Origin: Microbispora sp. ZYX-F-249
Lineage (GTDB): Bacteria; Actinomycetota; Actinomycetes; Streptosporangiales; Streptosporangiaceae
Assembly (NCBI RefSeq): GCF_039649665.1
Contig: NZ_JBDJAW010000024.1
Span: 1-64,000 of the forward strand
Reading direction: 5' to 3'
DNA: 64,000 nucleotides
Shown here: positions 1 to 12,362 of the stretch, one piece after another
Numbering within the stretch: the first letter of the stretch is position 1
Layout: every line of letters begins with the position of its first letter
Notes under the pieces: model-generated
The model's input: only the letters and a program-made list of their open reading frames with translations
What the model was told of the DNA's origin: nothing
Database searches by the model: none
Made by a program: the position numbers and the translations under genes

Positions 1-341
1 CCGTCGGGCCCACCCCCGCGGACCGCTACGTGTCGGCCCACCTGGCGGCCCTCCGCGCGGCCGCCGGGATCCTCGCGGCGCGTCCGCGGCCGATGGACGG
101 CCGCAGGCGGCGCCTGCGCAGCGCCTGGGAGCTGCTGCCGGAGGCCGAGCCCAAGCTCGCGGACTGGGCGGCCTACTTCGCGGTGAGCGCGACCAAGCGT
201 GCGGCGGCCGAAGCCGGCATGGTCCGCGCCGTCACGCAGAACGACGCGGAAGAGATCATAGCGGAGGCGGACAGGTTCGTCGGCGAGGTCGAGTCGATCC
301 TCGGCCTGCCCGGCCGTCCCACCCTGCCCATGGCCGGCTGA
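1..341 (+). CDS. SAV_6107-type HEPN domain protein (5' truncated by window edge)
   Basis: The reading frame is open from the first bases of the window (codons begin at base 3) to the TGA at 339-341, so the true start lies upstream. The visible ~112 residues are helical and Arg/Ala rich, with the segments SAHLAALRAAAGILAARPRP, SAWELLPEAEPKLADWAAYF and KRAAAEAG. These resemble the small actinobacterial HEPN-like family typified by SAV_6107, whose function is not established. An internal GTG at 30 could start a shorter product, but it falls inside the conserved helix and has no clear ribosome site. The gene ends about 180 bp before the NACHT gene on the same strand. A functional link to that gene is only a possibility. 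Confidence 0.6.
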   Translation, partial: VGPTPADRYVSAHLAALRAAAGILAARPRPMDGRRRRLRSAWELLPEAEPKLADWAAYFAVSATKRAAAEAGMVRAVTQNDAEEIIAEADRFVGEVESILGLPGRPTLPMAG

Positions 342-521
342 CGCCGCGTCCTGGGCTGTGAGCCGGACCGTGACCGGACCCACCGGTGGGCCGGCGGTTC
401 TGGCGCCGCAGACGCGACCGCCGACGTTCGCGTACTTGCCCGGCCCGTCTGCGGAACCGGCTGATTTCCTCGTCTGATCGACGATGCCGGAGGCGGCGCG
501 GGGTACGCCCGCACGGCGACC

Positions 522-2596
522 ATGTCCGCCCTCACGTCGTTGCTATTGGATCGCATCCCGGGTCCCGGTAGTGGGCGGGTGTGGATGATGGCGGGTATGG
601 GAGGGGATCGTTGGCGCGGCCGTTTCTCGGCGGGCGCGTGTGTCCTGTTACTGATCGTGGCCGGCCTGGTGCTGTGGCGCGGCGTGCAGACGGCGAAGTT
701 CGAGTTCGGCGACGTCGATCCCGCCAGTCTGGTGGTAGGGCTGGTCGCGCTGGCCCTGGCGGTATGGGCGGGGTGGCAATCCGCCCAGGCGCAGCGTGTC
801 GGCGATACCGACACTGTGGCCTGGGCCGACCGGCTCGCCCAGGCGGTGCTGGTCGCCGAGACTCGGCAACGAGACCAGTTGCTGGGAGACGCGGGGCGGA
901 CGATCGATGTGGCTTTCACGCCGCGGCCCGCGCCCGCGCACAACGCGCGTGGTGCAATGCCTCATGGCGCCCTGGCCGACGTAACCGGCTATTTCGGCGA
1001 CCTGTGCCCGCAGCGACTGGTCATCACGGGCCCACCCGGGGCCGGGAAGACAGTCCTGGCGGTCGAGCTCATCCTCGGAATGCTGGAGCGCCGCAAGCCC
1101 GGCGGGCCGGTGCCGGTGCGGATCTCGGCGGCCGGCTGGAATCCCGACGACGGAATGCAGTCGTGGCTGGTCGCTCACTTGATGCGGACCTTTCAGATGC
1201 AAGAGCGGGCGGCCGTGGCGCTGGTGGAGGCCTATCAGGTCATCGCGGTCATCGATGGGCTGGACGAGATGGACTCCGCGGATGAGCCCGGCTACGGTTC
1301 ACGGGCCGGCCGGGCGCTGCGGGTCCTCAATCGCTACCAGCAGGGCCGGGACAAGGCGCGGCTGGTGCTGACCTGCCGCACCGGCCAGTATCAGGCGCTG
1401 ACCGCCGGGCAGGTGTGGGCCCGCGACGCCGCGCGCATCGAGCTGGGGCCGGTCACTCCCGCCCAGGCCGGAACGTTCATCGAGGCGGCCGCCGGAACCG
1501 ACCAGCTGACGCGCTGGCAGCCGGTGCTGCACGCCCTCAACCACCCCGGCCACCCGCTCGCCGGGGCGCTGGCCACCCCCTGGCGGCTGACCCTGGCGGT
1601 CACCGTCTACCAGCAGCGGCACCCTGCGACCGGCGCCTACCTGCGCGACCCCGCCGACCTGACCACCGGCCACGGCACCACAGAGCAGATCGGCGCCCAC
1701 CTGCTGGATCTGTTCATCGACTCCGCCACCGCGGCTGCCACCGCAGCCGGTCGCAACCCTCGCGGTTACAGACCCGACAGGGTCCGCGCCTGGCTGACCG
1801 AACTGGCCGTCTACCTCACCTCCAACGCCACCCGGCCCCTGGTCGCCGGTCGATCCCTGTCCAGCACCGACCTTGTGTTGCACGAGCTGTGGCCGCTGGC
1901 CGGCGATCGCCCTCGCACTCTGACCCGTCTCCTGGCCGCCGTCGTCTTGCTGGCGCTCACACCGCTGGCCGCCGCTCTCCACTCCCGGCCGCTCTCGCTG
2001 ATCGTTCTGCTGGTAATCGGCGGTGGCCTCATCGCGGCATGGAGGGATCACCCGTGGCCTGATCCGGCGAACATCGACCTGACGCAGCTGAAGACTCGCC
2101 GCGGCCGATGGAATTCACCATTTGGCTGGCGTTCGGGCTCGCGGGCGGGCTCGCGTTCACGCCCAGGTTCGGGCTCGCGGGCGGGTTCGGGCTCGCGTTC
2201 GGGCTCGCGGCCGGGCTCCTGGAGGGGCTCGAAGCTTCCGGTGTAAGCAGGGGGATCGATCGCCGCATGCCCCTGCTCAACGATCTCGCCGGCTGGCTCG
2301 GGACCGGGCTCCGATGGGCGGTCCTGGGTGTGGTGTTCACCCAGCATCCGGTCGGGCTGGCATTCGGGCTCACGCTCGGGCTCGTGCTCGGGCTCACGAG
2401 CTTCTCTGACGGGGGGCCTGTCGTAGCGCGGTACCTCATGTTGTTGATCGTCACTCGCGGTCGGTTGCCCTGGCGGCTGGGGCGCTTCCTGCGATGGTGC
2501 CACGCCGACGCCGGGCTGCTGCGAACCGCCGGCATCGCCTGCCAATTCCGCCATCGTGAACTTCAAGACCACCTGGCCGCGACCTCCCTGCCGTAG
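522..2596 (+). pseudogene. NACHT-domain NTPase with membrane segments, frameshifted near 2106-2114
   Basis: This is a STAND/NACHT-type P-loop NTPase. Residues 38-55 and 68-82 look like two membrane helices. Walker A is GPPGAGKT at residues 170-177 and Walker B is VIDGLDEMD at 243-251, the typical acidic NACHT form. A further hydrophobic pair follows at about 467-507. Frame 3 then continues as an unnatural Ser-Gly-Ser-Arg repeat to a stop at 2246. The frame entered by a -1 shift around TGG/GAA at 2109-2113 instead gives FGLAGGLAFGLA-type hydrophobic repeats and the usual family C-terminus (SRGRLPWRLGRFLRWC, FRHRELQDHLA), ending at 2596. A one-base deletion, a sequencing error or programmed frameshifting would each explain this. 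Start codons at 522, 585 (after GGGCGGG) and 597 are all possible. Bacterial NACHT proteins include anti-phage factors, but that role is not shown here. Confidence 0.75.
2110..2240 (+). repeat. GC-rich low-complexity repeat in the NACHT gene
   Basis: Short units built on GGGCTCGCGGGCGGG and GGGCTCGCGTTC are repeated about eight times. In the frame that continues to 2596 they encode F-G-L-A-G-G-L-A units, a Gly/Leu/Ala helix-like repeat common near the C-terminus of actinomycete NACHT proteins. In the upstream frame they read as Ser-Gly-Ser-Arg. A weaker block (F-G-L-T-L-G-L-V-L-G-L) recurs at about 2360-2400. Repeat slippage is a plausible cause of the nearby frame change. Confidence 0.7.
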
Positions 2597-2811
2597 GCGC
2601 CGCCTGCGTCGTGCGGACGATGTGCACAGTCAGGGTGCGACCCGGATGAGCGCCGCCCCCCGGCCCGCCTGGGGCGGAGGACGGCTGCCGCCGTCTGCCG
2701 CCGCGCAGGGTGAGGATCGGGCGGACCGACATGTCCGCGATGGCGGCGGCATGGGCGTCGTGGGTGTCGAGCCCGGTGCCGCCATCGTGTGGACGAGCGT
2801 GACGGTCGTGG

Positions 2812-4056
2812 TCAGACGGGGTCGCGCTCCAGCGGGCAGCTCATGCAGCGGGGGCCGCCGCGTCCGCGGCCGAGTTCGCTGCCGCGGATCGTGATGACCT
2901 CGATGCCATGCCTGCGCAGGTGGTTGTTGGTCGTGGTGTTGCGTTCGTAGGCGACCACCACACCCGGCTCCAGCGCCAGCACGTTGCAGCCGTCGTCCCA
3001 CTGCTCGCGCTCGGCCGCGTGCACATCCTGCGTCGGCGTGAGGACCTTGATGTCGTCCAGGCCGAGGGCCCGCGCGATCGCCTTGTGCATGTCCTCCGGC
3101 GGGTGGTCGGTGACCTTCAGCTCCTTGTCGGTGTCGCCCGGCTCCACGGTGTACGAGGGGAGCATGCCGAGCCCGGCGTACTTGGTGAACACGCCCACGT
3201 CGACGTTGGTCATCACGGTGTCGAGGTGCATGAACGCGCGGGTCTTGGGCAGGTCGAGCGCCACGATGCGGGTCGCCGACCCCGCCCGGAACAGGTTGGT
3301 GGCCAGCATCTCGACCGCCTGCGGCTGGGTGCGCTCGCTCACCCCGACGAGCACGACGCCGTCGCCGAGCACCAGCACGTCGCCGCCCTCGATGGTGGCC
3401 GGGGCCATGCGCACGCCCTCGTACCAGACGTTGAACCCGCCGTCGTCGGGATTGCCGTAACCCGCGGCGAACAGCGGATGCCAGCGATAGACGGCCTCGT
3501 AGTTGACGGTCTCCCGCCTGCGCGCCTTCTTGCGCATCGCGTTGATCGACACCCCGTCGTACACCCAGCAGGAGGTGTCGCGGGCGAACAGGTGGTTGGG
3601 CAGCGGCGGGAGGACGAAGTCGTCCATCGCGAGCGTGTGGAAGGTGATGGAGCCCGGGTCGCAGCCCAGCTCCATGATCTCGCGTTTGGTGATCCCGCCG
3701 GTCAGCAGCGGTGCGAGCGCGTCGGCGTCGAGGGAATCGAGCGTGTTGCGGATCGCGTCGGCGGCCAGCGGGCCGAACCAGTGCTCGTCGACGCTGCCGT
3801 CGAGGATGTGCTTGCGCGCGTCGGGGATCTCGATCACCTCGCGCAGGAGGTCACCGAGGTGGTGCACCGCGACGCCGCGTCCGGCGAGCACCTCGCACCA
3901 CTCCCGGTGCTCCTCCAGCGCGCGCTGCACCCAGAGCACGTCGTCGAACAGCAGGCCGTCCTTGTTGCCCGGGGTGAGCCGCTTGAGCGCGAGTTCGGGA
4001 ATGTCGACCAGGACGCGGCGAAGCCTGCCCACCTCGGAGCCCACGTGAAACGTCAT
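2812..4056 (-). CDS. arcA: Arginine deiminase
   Basis: This 414-residue enzyme would hydrolyse L-arginine to L-citrulline and ammonia (EC 3.5.3.6) in the cytoplasm, the first step of the arginine deiminase pathway. The N-terminus ([21 protein letters not shown]) and the segments [17 protein letters not shown] and [17 protein letters not shown] match the guanidino-group modifying fold; the His in FMHLD is the expected catalytic His. The C-terminal motif [11 protein letters not shown] carries the nucleophile, Cys404. Length is normal for the family. No arcB (ornithine carbamoyltransferase), arcC or antiporter gene lies beside it, so it appears to act alone, perhaps in nitrogen supply or pH homeostasis. 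It lies 122 bp downstream of bldD on the same strand, behind a strong inverted repeat. Confidence 0.95.
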   Translation of the reverse strand: MTFHVGSEVGRLRRVLVDIPELALKRLTPGNKDGLLFDDVLWVQRALEEHREWCEVLAGRGVAVHHLGDLLREVIEIPDARKHILDGSVDEHWFGPLAADAIRNTLDSLDADALAPLLTGGITKREIMELGCDPGSITFHTLAMDDFVLPPLPNHLFARDTSCWVYDGVSINAMRKKARRRETVNYEAVYRWHPLFAAGYGNPDDGGFNVWYEGVRMAPATIEGGDVLVLGDGVVLVGVSERTQPQAVEMLATNLFRAGSATRIVALDLPKTRAFMHLDTVMTNVDVGVFTKYAGLGMLPSYTVEPGDTDKELKVTDHPPEDMHKAIARALGLDDIKVLTPTQDVHAAEREQWDDGCNVLALEPGVVVAYERNTTTNNHLRRHGIEVITIRGSELGRGRGGPRCMSCPLERDPV

Positions 4057-4096
4057 GTCCTGCCTATCCCCGCGTGACAGGAATCACTCGTACCGA

Positions 4097-4157
4097 CGGC
4101 TCCCCGATGCGGAGACGCCGCCCGTGACTACGCCGAGAGGGCGGGCACGGGGAGCCG
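4097..4157 (-). terminator. Nested hairpin between bldD and arcA
   Basis: A perfect 10-bp inverted repeat, CGGCTCCCCG (4097-4106) and CGGGGAGCCG (4148-4157), encloses a second GC hairpin (CCGCCC at 4118-4123 with GGGCGG at 4139-4144). It begins 22 bp after the bldD stop and lacks a U-tract, as is common for actinomycete terminators. It probably ends the bldD transcript before arcA. Confidence 0.6.
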
Positions 4158-4178
4158 CGTACGGGCCAAGACGGGAGG

Positions 4179-4673
4179 TCAGAAGGACTCGACGGCGCGG
4201 CGGGCCTCCGCGTCGAGCACGCCCCAGTGGATGAACTCCTCGGTCAGCTCGACCGGCGACTTGTCGTAGATGACCGCGAGCGAGCGCAAATCCTCCTGCC
4301 GGATGGACAGCACCTTGCCGTTGTAGTCGCCACGCTGGCTCTGGATCGTCGCGGCGTAACGCGCCAGCGGGCCGGCCTTGTCCTTCGGCAACTGCGACAG
4401 ACGCTCCAGGTCGATGACCAGCTTGGGCGCGGGCGCGAGCGGGCTGGGCGCGGCTCCGCCGGGAAGAAGCTCCGACACCGGCACTCCGTAGAAATCCGCG
4501 AGCTCGGCGAGCTTCTGCACGGTCACCGCGCGGTCGCCCCGCTCATAGGAGCCCACGACGACGGCCTTCCACCGTCCGCGGGACTTCTCTTCCACACCGT
4601 GCAGGGACAGCCCCTGCTGGGTCCGGATGGCGCGCAGGCGCGCGCCCAGCGACTTGGCGTAGTCAGACGGCAT
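4179..4673 (-). CDS. bldD: Developmental transcriptional regulator BldD
   Basis: This 164-residue protein matches the master repressor of sporulation and antibiotic genes in Streptomyces almost residue for residue. An N-terminal XRE-type helix-turn-helix covers about residues 8-70 (LRAIRTQQGLSLHGVEEKS, VVVGSYERGDRAVTVQKLA). The C-terminal domain carries the cyclic-di-GMP signature RGD-X8-RQED within QRGDYNGKVLSIRQEDLR, which in the known protein binds a c-di-GMP tetramer that drives dimerisation and DNA binding. A GGGGG ribosome site precedes the ATG. In Streptomyces bldD also borders the pyrR-pyrB operon, although there it runs codirectionally after nusB; here it is divergent from pyrR and followed by arcA. 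Confidence 0.95.
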   Translation of the reverse strand: MPSDYAKSLGARLRAIRTQQGLSLHGVEEKSRGRWKAVVVGSYERGDRAVTVQKLAELADFYGVPVSELLPGGAAPSPLAPAPKLVIDLERLSQLPKDKAGPLARYAATIQSQRGDYNGKVLSIRQEDLRSLAVIYDKSPVELTEEFIHWGVLDAEARRAVESF

Positions 4674-5071
4674 CGTGTGGCCCCCGGCTTTCTATGTCTC
4701 TTCTCACTTGATTGTGCGTCCTTGTCCTAAGCGTTCCGAACACCGGGGCTGGTGGCCGAGACCGGCACCTTCGGTGACCGCTGCGTCGGGTTTTACCCAG
4801 GAAGGTCGCGTGTTGTGGTTACGGACAGTGACGGTAAAGCCGACACTCCCAAAGGTCAAGCTGATTGGAAAAAAGAGCGTCAAACAGTGCTCTCCCCGAA
4901 ATCCCCGACACCCGGCGCCATGCGGCTTCCGATCCCCGATGCGTCACCGGCGCGTCTCCCGTCGCGTCCTCCCCGCGCCGCCGGCGAGCTCCCCCGGGGG
5001 TGCATCACCCCTGGCGGGAGGGGGGTTCGCAGACGGCCCTGATACTCTAAGCAGACCGAACACCCTTTAAG
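4674..5071. other. bldD-pyrR divergent intergenic region
   Basis: This gap must hold the promoters of both bldD (leftward) and the pyr operon (rightward). The sequence shows a CCCCCGGGGG palindrome at 4991-5000 overlapping a GGGGTG-CAT-CACCCC hairpin at 4997-5011, and a GATACT hexamer at 5041-5046 that could be the pyr -10 element, although no good -35 stands upstream of it. A partial match to the BldD box (TTACCCAGG, around 4793-4802) is too weak to call. I see no gene in it. Confidence 0.4.
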
Positions 5072-5101
5072 ACCCGTCCTGTGAGGCGGGAAAGGCGGTG
5101 A
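5072..5101 (+). promoter_or_regulatory. PyrR-binding RNA hairpin in the pyr leader
   Basis: The leader contains CCCGTC (5073-5078) pairing with GGCGGG (5085-5090) around a CTGTGA loop, followed by AAAGGCGG. The segment TCCTGTGAGGC...AAGG matches the known PyrR recognition consensus UCCNGNGAGGC-N-AAG. It ends only 8 bases before the pyrR ATG at 5109 and takes in the GGCGG Shine-Dalgarno candidate. UMP-loaded PyrR binding here would therefore be expected to block translation initiation, as described for mycobacteria, rather than to control a terminator. No U-rich terminator is visible. Confidence 0.75.
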
Positions 5102-5108
5102 CTTTTTC

Positions 5109-5666
5109 ATGTCTGATGCCCGAAATCCGGCCCGCGCCGTCCTGGAGGGGCCCGACATCCACCGGGCGCTCACCCGGATCGCACACGAGATCCTCGAACG
5201 GACCAGGGGCGCGGAGAGCGTCGTCCTGATCGGCATCCCCACCCGCGGCGCCACCCTCGCGCAGCGCATCGCCGGGCGCATCGCGCAGTTCGAGGGGATC
5301 AAGGTCCCCGTCGGCGCCATCGACGTCACGATGTACCGCGACGATCTGCGCCTGCGGCCCGCGCGCCCGCTCGGCCGCACCGAACTGCCCCCGGACGGCG
5401 TGGACGGCAGGACCGTCGTCCTGGTGGACGACGTCCTCTACTCCGGCCGCACCGTGCGCGCCGCGCTCGACGCGCTGAACGACGTGGGCAGGCCCAGGGC
5501 CGTCCAGCTCGCCACGCTCGTCGACCGCGGCCACCGGGAGCTGCCGATCCGCGCCGACTACGTCGGCAAGAACCTGCCGACGTCCAAGAGCGAGAAGGTC
5601 AAGGTCTTCCTGGAGGAGACGGACGGGCGCGACGCGGTCGTGCTCATCAAGGAGGACGACCGATGA
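5109..5666 (+). CDS. pyrR: Bifunctional pyr operon regulator / uracil phosphoribosyltransferase PyrR
   Basis: PyrR senses uridine nucleotides and binds the pyr leader RNA; it also retains some uracil phosphoribosyltransferase activity. The 185-residue protein has the type I phosphoribosyltransferase fold with the PRPP-binding loop [21 protein letters not shown] at about residues 102-122 and the N-terminal segment RIAHEILER characteristic of PyrR. It is the first gene of the pyrimidine operon, directly behind its own predicted RNA target, so it should autoregulate. Its stop overlaps the pyrB start (ATGA at 5663-5666). Confidence 0.95.
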   Translation: MSDARNPARAVLEGPDIHRALTRIAHEILERTRGAESVVLIGIPTRGATLAQRIAGRIAQFEGIKVPVGAIDVTMYRDDLRLRPARPLGRTELPPDGVDGRTVVLVDDVLYSGRTVRAALDALNDVGRPRAVQLATLVDRGHRELPIRADYVGKNLPTSKSEKVKVFLEETDGRDAVVLIKEDDR

Positions 5667-6598
5667 AGCGTCATCTGATCTCGACCGGCGACCTCACCCG
5701 CGACGACGCCCTCCTCATCCTCGACACGGCCGAGGAACTGGCCCAGGTCTCGCAGCGGTCCATCAAGAAGCTGCCGACGCTGCGCGGCCGCACGGTGGTG
5801 AACCTCTTCTTCGAGGACTCCACCCGGACCCGCATCTCGTTCGAGGCCGCGGCCAAGCGCCTGTCGGCCGATGTGATCAATTTCTCGGCCAAGGGGTCGA
5901 GCGTGTCCAAGGGCGAGTCGCTGAAGGACACCGCGCTCACCCTGGAGGCCATGGGCGCCGACGCCGTGGTGATCCGGCACAGCGCCTCCGGCGCGCCGCA
6001 CCGCCTGGCCAACTGGGTGCGCGGCAGCGTGGTCAACGCCGGCGACGGCACGCACGAGCACCCCACCCAGGCGCTGCTCGACGCCTTCAGCATCCGCCGC
6101 CGGCTGGGCCGGCTCGAGGGCCTGAAGGTCGCCATCGTGGGCGACGTGCTGCACAGCCGGGTCGCCCGGTCCAACGTGCTGCTGCTGCACACGCTCGGCG
6201 CGGAGGTCACGCTGGTCGCGCCGCCGACCCTGCTGCCGGTCGCGGTCGGGACGTGGCCCTGTCAGATCTCCTACGACCTCGACGCGGTGCTGCCCAAGTC
6301 GGACGTCGTGATGATGCTGCGGGTCCAGCTCGAACGGATGAACGCGGCCTACTTCCCCTCGGCGCGGGAGTACAGCCGCCGCTACGGCCTCGACCGCGAC
6401 CGGTTCGCCCGTCTGCACGACGACGCCGTCGTCATGCACCCCGGCCCGATGAACCGCGGCATGGAGATCTCCGCGGAGGTCGCCGACTCGCCGCGGTCGA
6501 CGATCGTCGAGCAGGTCACCAACGGCGTGACGGTCCGGATGGCCGTTCTCTACCTGCTGCTCGGCGGATCCGAGCCCGCGATCGGAGGCGCCGAATGA
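5663..6598 (+). CDS. pyrB: Aspartate carbamoyltransferase catalytic subunit
   Basis: This 311-residue enzyme condenses carbamoyl phosphate with L-aspartate to form N-carbamoyl-aspartate, the committed step of pyrimidine synthesis. The carbamoyl-phosphate motif [13 protein letters not shown] lies near residue 50, with [11 protein letters not shown] and the aspartate-binding [11 protein letters not shown] further on. No regulatory pyrI gene follows, as usual in actinobacteria. The start overlaps the pyrR stop and the stop overlaps a possible upstream start of pyrC, so translational coupling is likely. Confidence 0.96.
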   Translation: MKRHLISTGDLTRDDALLILDTAEELAQVSQRSIKKLPTLRGRTVVNLFFEDSTRTRISFEAAAKRLSADVINFSAKGSSVSKGESLKDTALTLEAMGADAVVIRHSASGAPHRLANWVRGSVVNAGDGTHEHPTQALLDAFSIRRRLGRLEGLKVAIVGDVLHSRVARSNVLLLHTLGAEVTLVAPPTLLPVAVGTWPCQISYDLDAVLPKSDVVMMLRVQLERMNAAYFPSAREYSRRYGLDRDRFARLHDDAVVMHPGPMNRGMEISAEVADSPRSTIVEQVTNGVTVRMAVLYLLLGGSEPAIGGAE

Positions 6599-6627
6599 GC
6601 ACCCACGAACTTCACGAGGGGACGGCT

Positions 6628-7929
6628 GTGAGCACCATCCTCATCAGGGGCGCCCGGATCCTGGGCGGCGCCCCGGGCGACATCCTGCTGCGCGACGGCG
6701 TCGTGGCGGAGACCGGCGACCTCGCGGGCGCGAGGGCCGACCAGACGGTCGACGCCGACGGGCTGGTCGCCCTGCCCGGCCTGGTGGACCTGCACACCCA
6801 TCTGCGGGAGCCCGGCCGGGAGGACGCCGAGACGGTCGAGACCGGCACCCAGGCCGCGGCGCGCGGCGGGTACACCGCCGTCCACGCGATGGCCAACACC
6901 TCCCCGGTGGCCGACACCGCCGGCGTGGTGGAGCAGGTCTGGCGGCTCGGCCAGGAGCACGGCCACTGCGACGTGCAGCCCGTGGGCGCGGTGACCTCCG
7001 GCCTGGAGGGCCGCCAGCTCGCCGAGCTCGGCGCGATGGCCGACTCCGCGGCCCGCGTGCGGGTCTTCTCCGACGACGGCAAGTGCGTGTCCGACGCCGT
7101 GCTGATGCGCCGGGCGCTGGAGTACGTCAAGGCGTTCGACGGCGTCGTCGCCCAGCACGCCCAGGAGCCCAGGCTGACCGAGGGCGCCCAGCTCAACGAG
7201 GGCGAGGTGTCGGCCAGGCTCGGCCTGACCGGCTGGCCGGCGGTCGCCGAGGAGGCGATCATCGCGCGTGACTGCCTGCTCGCCGCGCACGTCGGCTCCC
7301 GGCTGCACGTCTGCCACGTCTCCACCGCGGGCTCCGTCGAGATCATCCGCTGGGCCAAGTCGAAGGGCTGGGACGTGACCGCCGAGGTCACCCCGCACCA
7401 CCTGCTGCTGACCGACTCCTGCGCGGAGAGCTCGCCGCTCGGTTCGTACAACCCGATCTACAAGGTGAACCCGCCGCTGCGCACCGCCGAGGACGTGCGG
7501 GCGCTGCGCGAGGCGCTGGCCGACGGCACGATCGACTGCGTGGCCACCGACCACGCGCCCCATCCGGTCGAGGACAAGGAGACCGAGTGGGCCGCGGCGG
7601 CCATGGGCATGATCGGTCTGGAGACCGCCCTGTCCGTGGTCCAGGAGGCCATGGTCGACACCGGCCTGCTCGACTGGGCCGGGGTCGCCGACCGCATGTC
7701 GGCGCGGCCCGCGCGGATCGGCCGCCTGAGCGGGCACGGCCGCCCGATCGAGCCCGGCGCCCCCGCCAACGTCACCCTGTACGACCCGTCGGCCCGGCAG
7801 CCCGTGGACCCCGCCGCGATGGTGTCGAAGAGCCGCAACACCCCCTACGAGGGGCTGACCCTGCCCGGCCGCGTCGTCGCGACGTTCCTGCGCGGCCGCC
7901 CCACCGTTCTCGAAGGGAAGCTCGTATGA
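6628..7929 (+). CDS. pyrC: Dihydroorotase
   Basis: Dihydroorotase cyclises N-carbamoyl-aspartate to dihydroorotate. The amidohydrolase metal ligands are visible in [10 protein letters not shown] near residue 55 and in [13 protein letters not shown] near residue 306; [10 protein letters not shown] and [10 protein letters not shown] supply further histidines. I prefer the GTG at 6628 because GAGGGG stands 6-11 bases upstream and the resulting N-terminus [14 protein letters not shown] matches the family. An ATG at 6595, overlapping the pyrB stop, would add 11 residues. The protein is 433 residues from the GTG, of normal length. Its stop overlaps the carA ATG. Confidence 0.94.
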   Translation: MSTILIRGARILGGAPGDILLRDGVVAETGDLAGARADQTVDADGLVALPGLVDLHTHLREPGREDAETVETGTQAAARGGYTAVHAMANTSPVADTAGVVEQVWRLGQEHGHCDVQPVGAVTSGLEGRQLAELGAMADSAARVRVFSDDGKCVSDAVLMRRALEYVKAFDGVVAQHAQEPRLTEGAQLNEGEVSARLGLTGWPAVAEEAIIARDCLLAAHVGSRLHVCHVSTAGSVEIIRWAKSKGWDVTAEVTPHHLLLTDSCAESSPLGSYNPIYKVNPPLRTAEDVRALREALADGTIDCVATDHAPHPVEDKETEWAAAAMGMIGLETALSVVQEAMVDTGLLDWAGVADRMSARPARIGRLSGHGRPIEPGAPANVTLYDPSARQPVDPAAMVSKSRNTPYEGLTLPGRVVATFLRGRPTVLEGKLV

Positions 7930-9036
7930 CAGCCCTGCTCGTGCTAGAGGACGGACGCGTCTTCGAGGGAACGCCGTACGGCGCCGTGGGCGAGACGTTC
8001 GGCGAGATGGTCTTCAACACCGGGATGACCGGCTACCAGGAGACGCTCACCGACCCCTCCTACCACCGGCAGATCGTGGCGATGACCGCCCCGCACATCG
8101 GCAACACCGGCGTCAACGACGAGGACCCCGAGTCCCGCAGGGTCTGGGTCGCCGGCTACGTGGTGCGGGAGCCGTCGCGGATCCCGTCGAACTGGCGCTC
8201 CCGCAGGACGCTCGACGACTACCTGCGTGACCAGGGCGTCGTCGGCATCGCGATGCCCGGCACCCGGGCCCTGACCCGCCACCTGCGCGAGCGCGGCGCG
8301 ATGCGCGCGGGCATCTTCAGCGAGGGCGGCGAGGTGGCCGAGCTCGTCGAGCGGGTGCGGCGCGCGCCCGGCATGGAGGGCGCCGACCTGGCCCGCGAGG
8401 TCAGCACGCCCGAGCCGTACGTCGTGCCGGCCGTCGGCCGCAAGCGCTTCACCGTCGCCGCGGTCGACCTCGGCATCAAGGCCATGACGCCGCAGCGGAT
8501 GTCCGAGCGGGGCTGCGAGGTGCACGTGCTGCCCGCGACCGCCAAGGCGGCCGACATCCTCGCCCTCGACCCCGACGGCGTCTTCTTCTCCAACGGCCCC
8601 GGCGACCCCGCCGCCGCCGGCTACGCCGTCGAGACCCTGCGCGAGGTGCTGGGCGAGAGCGTGCCGTTCTTCGGCATCTGCTTCGGCAACCAGATCCTCG
8701 GCCGGGCGCTCGGTCTCGGCACCTACAAGCTGCGGTACGGCCACCGCGGGGTGAACCAGCCGGTGCAGGACCGCAGGACCGGCAAGGTCGAGATCTCCGC
8801 GCACAACCACGGCTTCGCCGTGCGCGCGCCGCTGGACGGGCCCTTCGAGACGCCGTACGGCGCCGCCGAGGTGAGCCACGTCAACCTCAACGACGACTGC
8901 GTGGAGGGGCTGCGCCTGCTGGACCGCCCGGCGTTCAGCGTGCAGTACCACCCCGAGGCGGCCGCGGGACCGCACGACGCCGCGTACCTGTTCGACGAGT
9001 TCTGCCAGCTGATGGACGACAAGAAGGGGGCCAAGG

Positions 9037-9044
<8 letters not shown>
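7926..9044 (+). CDS. carA: Carbamoyl-phosphate synthase small (glutaminase) subunit
   Basis: CarA hydrolyses glutamine and channels ammonia to CarB. The N-terminal domain begins [19 protein letters not shown]; the class I amidotransferase domain shows the nucleophile-elbow motif [15 protein letters not shown] (Cys near residue 253) and the His-Glu of [10 protein letters not shown] near residue 340. At 372 residues it is full length. The ATG at 7926 forms an ATGA overlap with pyrC. The small exporter-like gene that separates pyrC and carA in Streptomyces coelicolor is absent here. Confidence 0.95.
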
Positions 9045-12315
<3,271 letters not shown>

Positions 12316-12362
12316 CGCGGAGCCGCGCGAGCGGAGCGAGCGCCACGAACAAGGAGCGGAGA
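12316..12362 (+). repeat. Short GAGCGGAGCGAGCG spacer element
   Basis: The 47-bp carB-pyrK spacer is built from a GCGGAGCCGCGCGAGCGGAG / CGAGCGCCACGAACAAGGAG sequence with internal dyad character. It belongs to the same loose class of purine-rich GAGCG elements as the 80-bp repeat before ribH (41361-41520). The GGAGCGGAGA just before the GTG also serves as the pyrK ribosome site. Confidence 0.4.

Noticed and set aside
2597-2811. Small open frames between the NACHT gene and arcA
   Set aside because: They are Arg/Gly/Pro-rich with no ribosome site or conserved motif; the gap looks non-coding.
4792-4806. Possible BldD box upstream of bldD
   Set aside because: Only one half (TTACCCAGG) fits the reported pseudo-palindrome; the other half does not.
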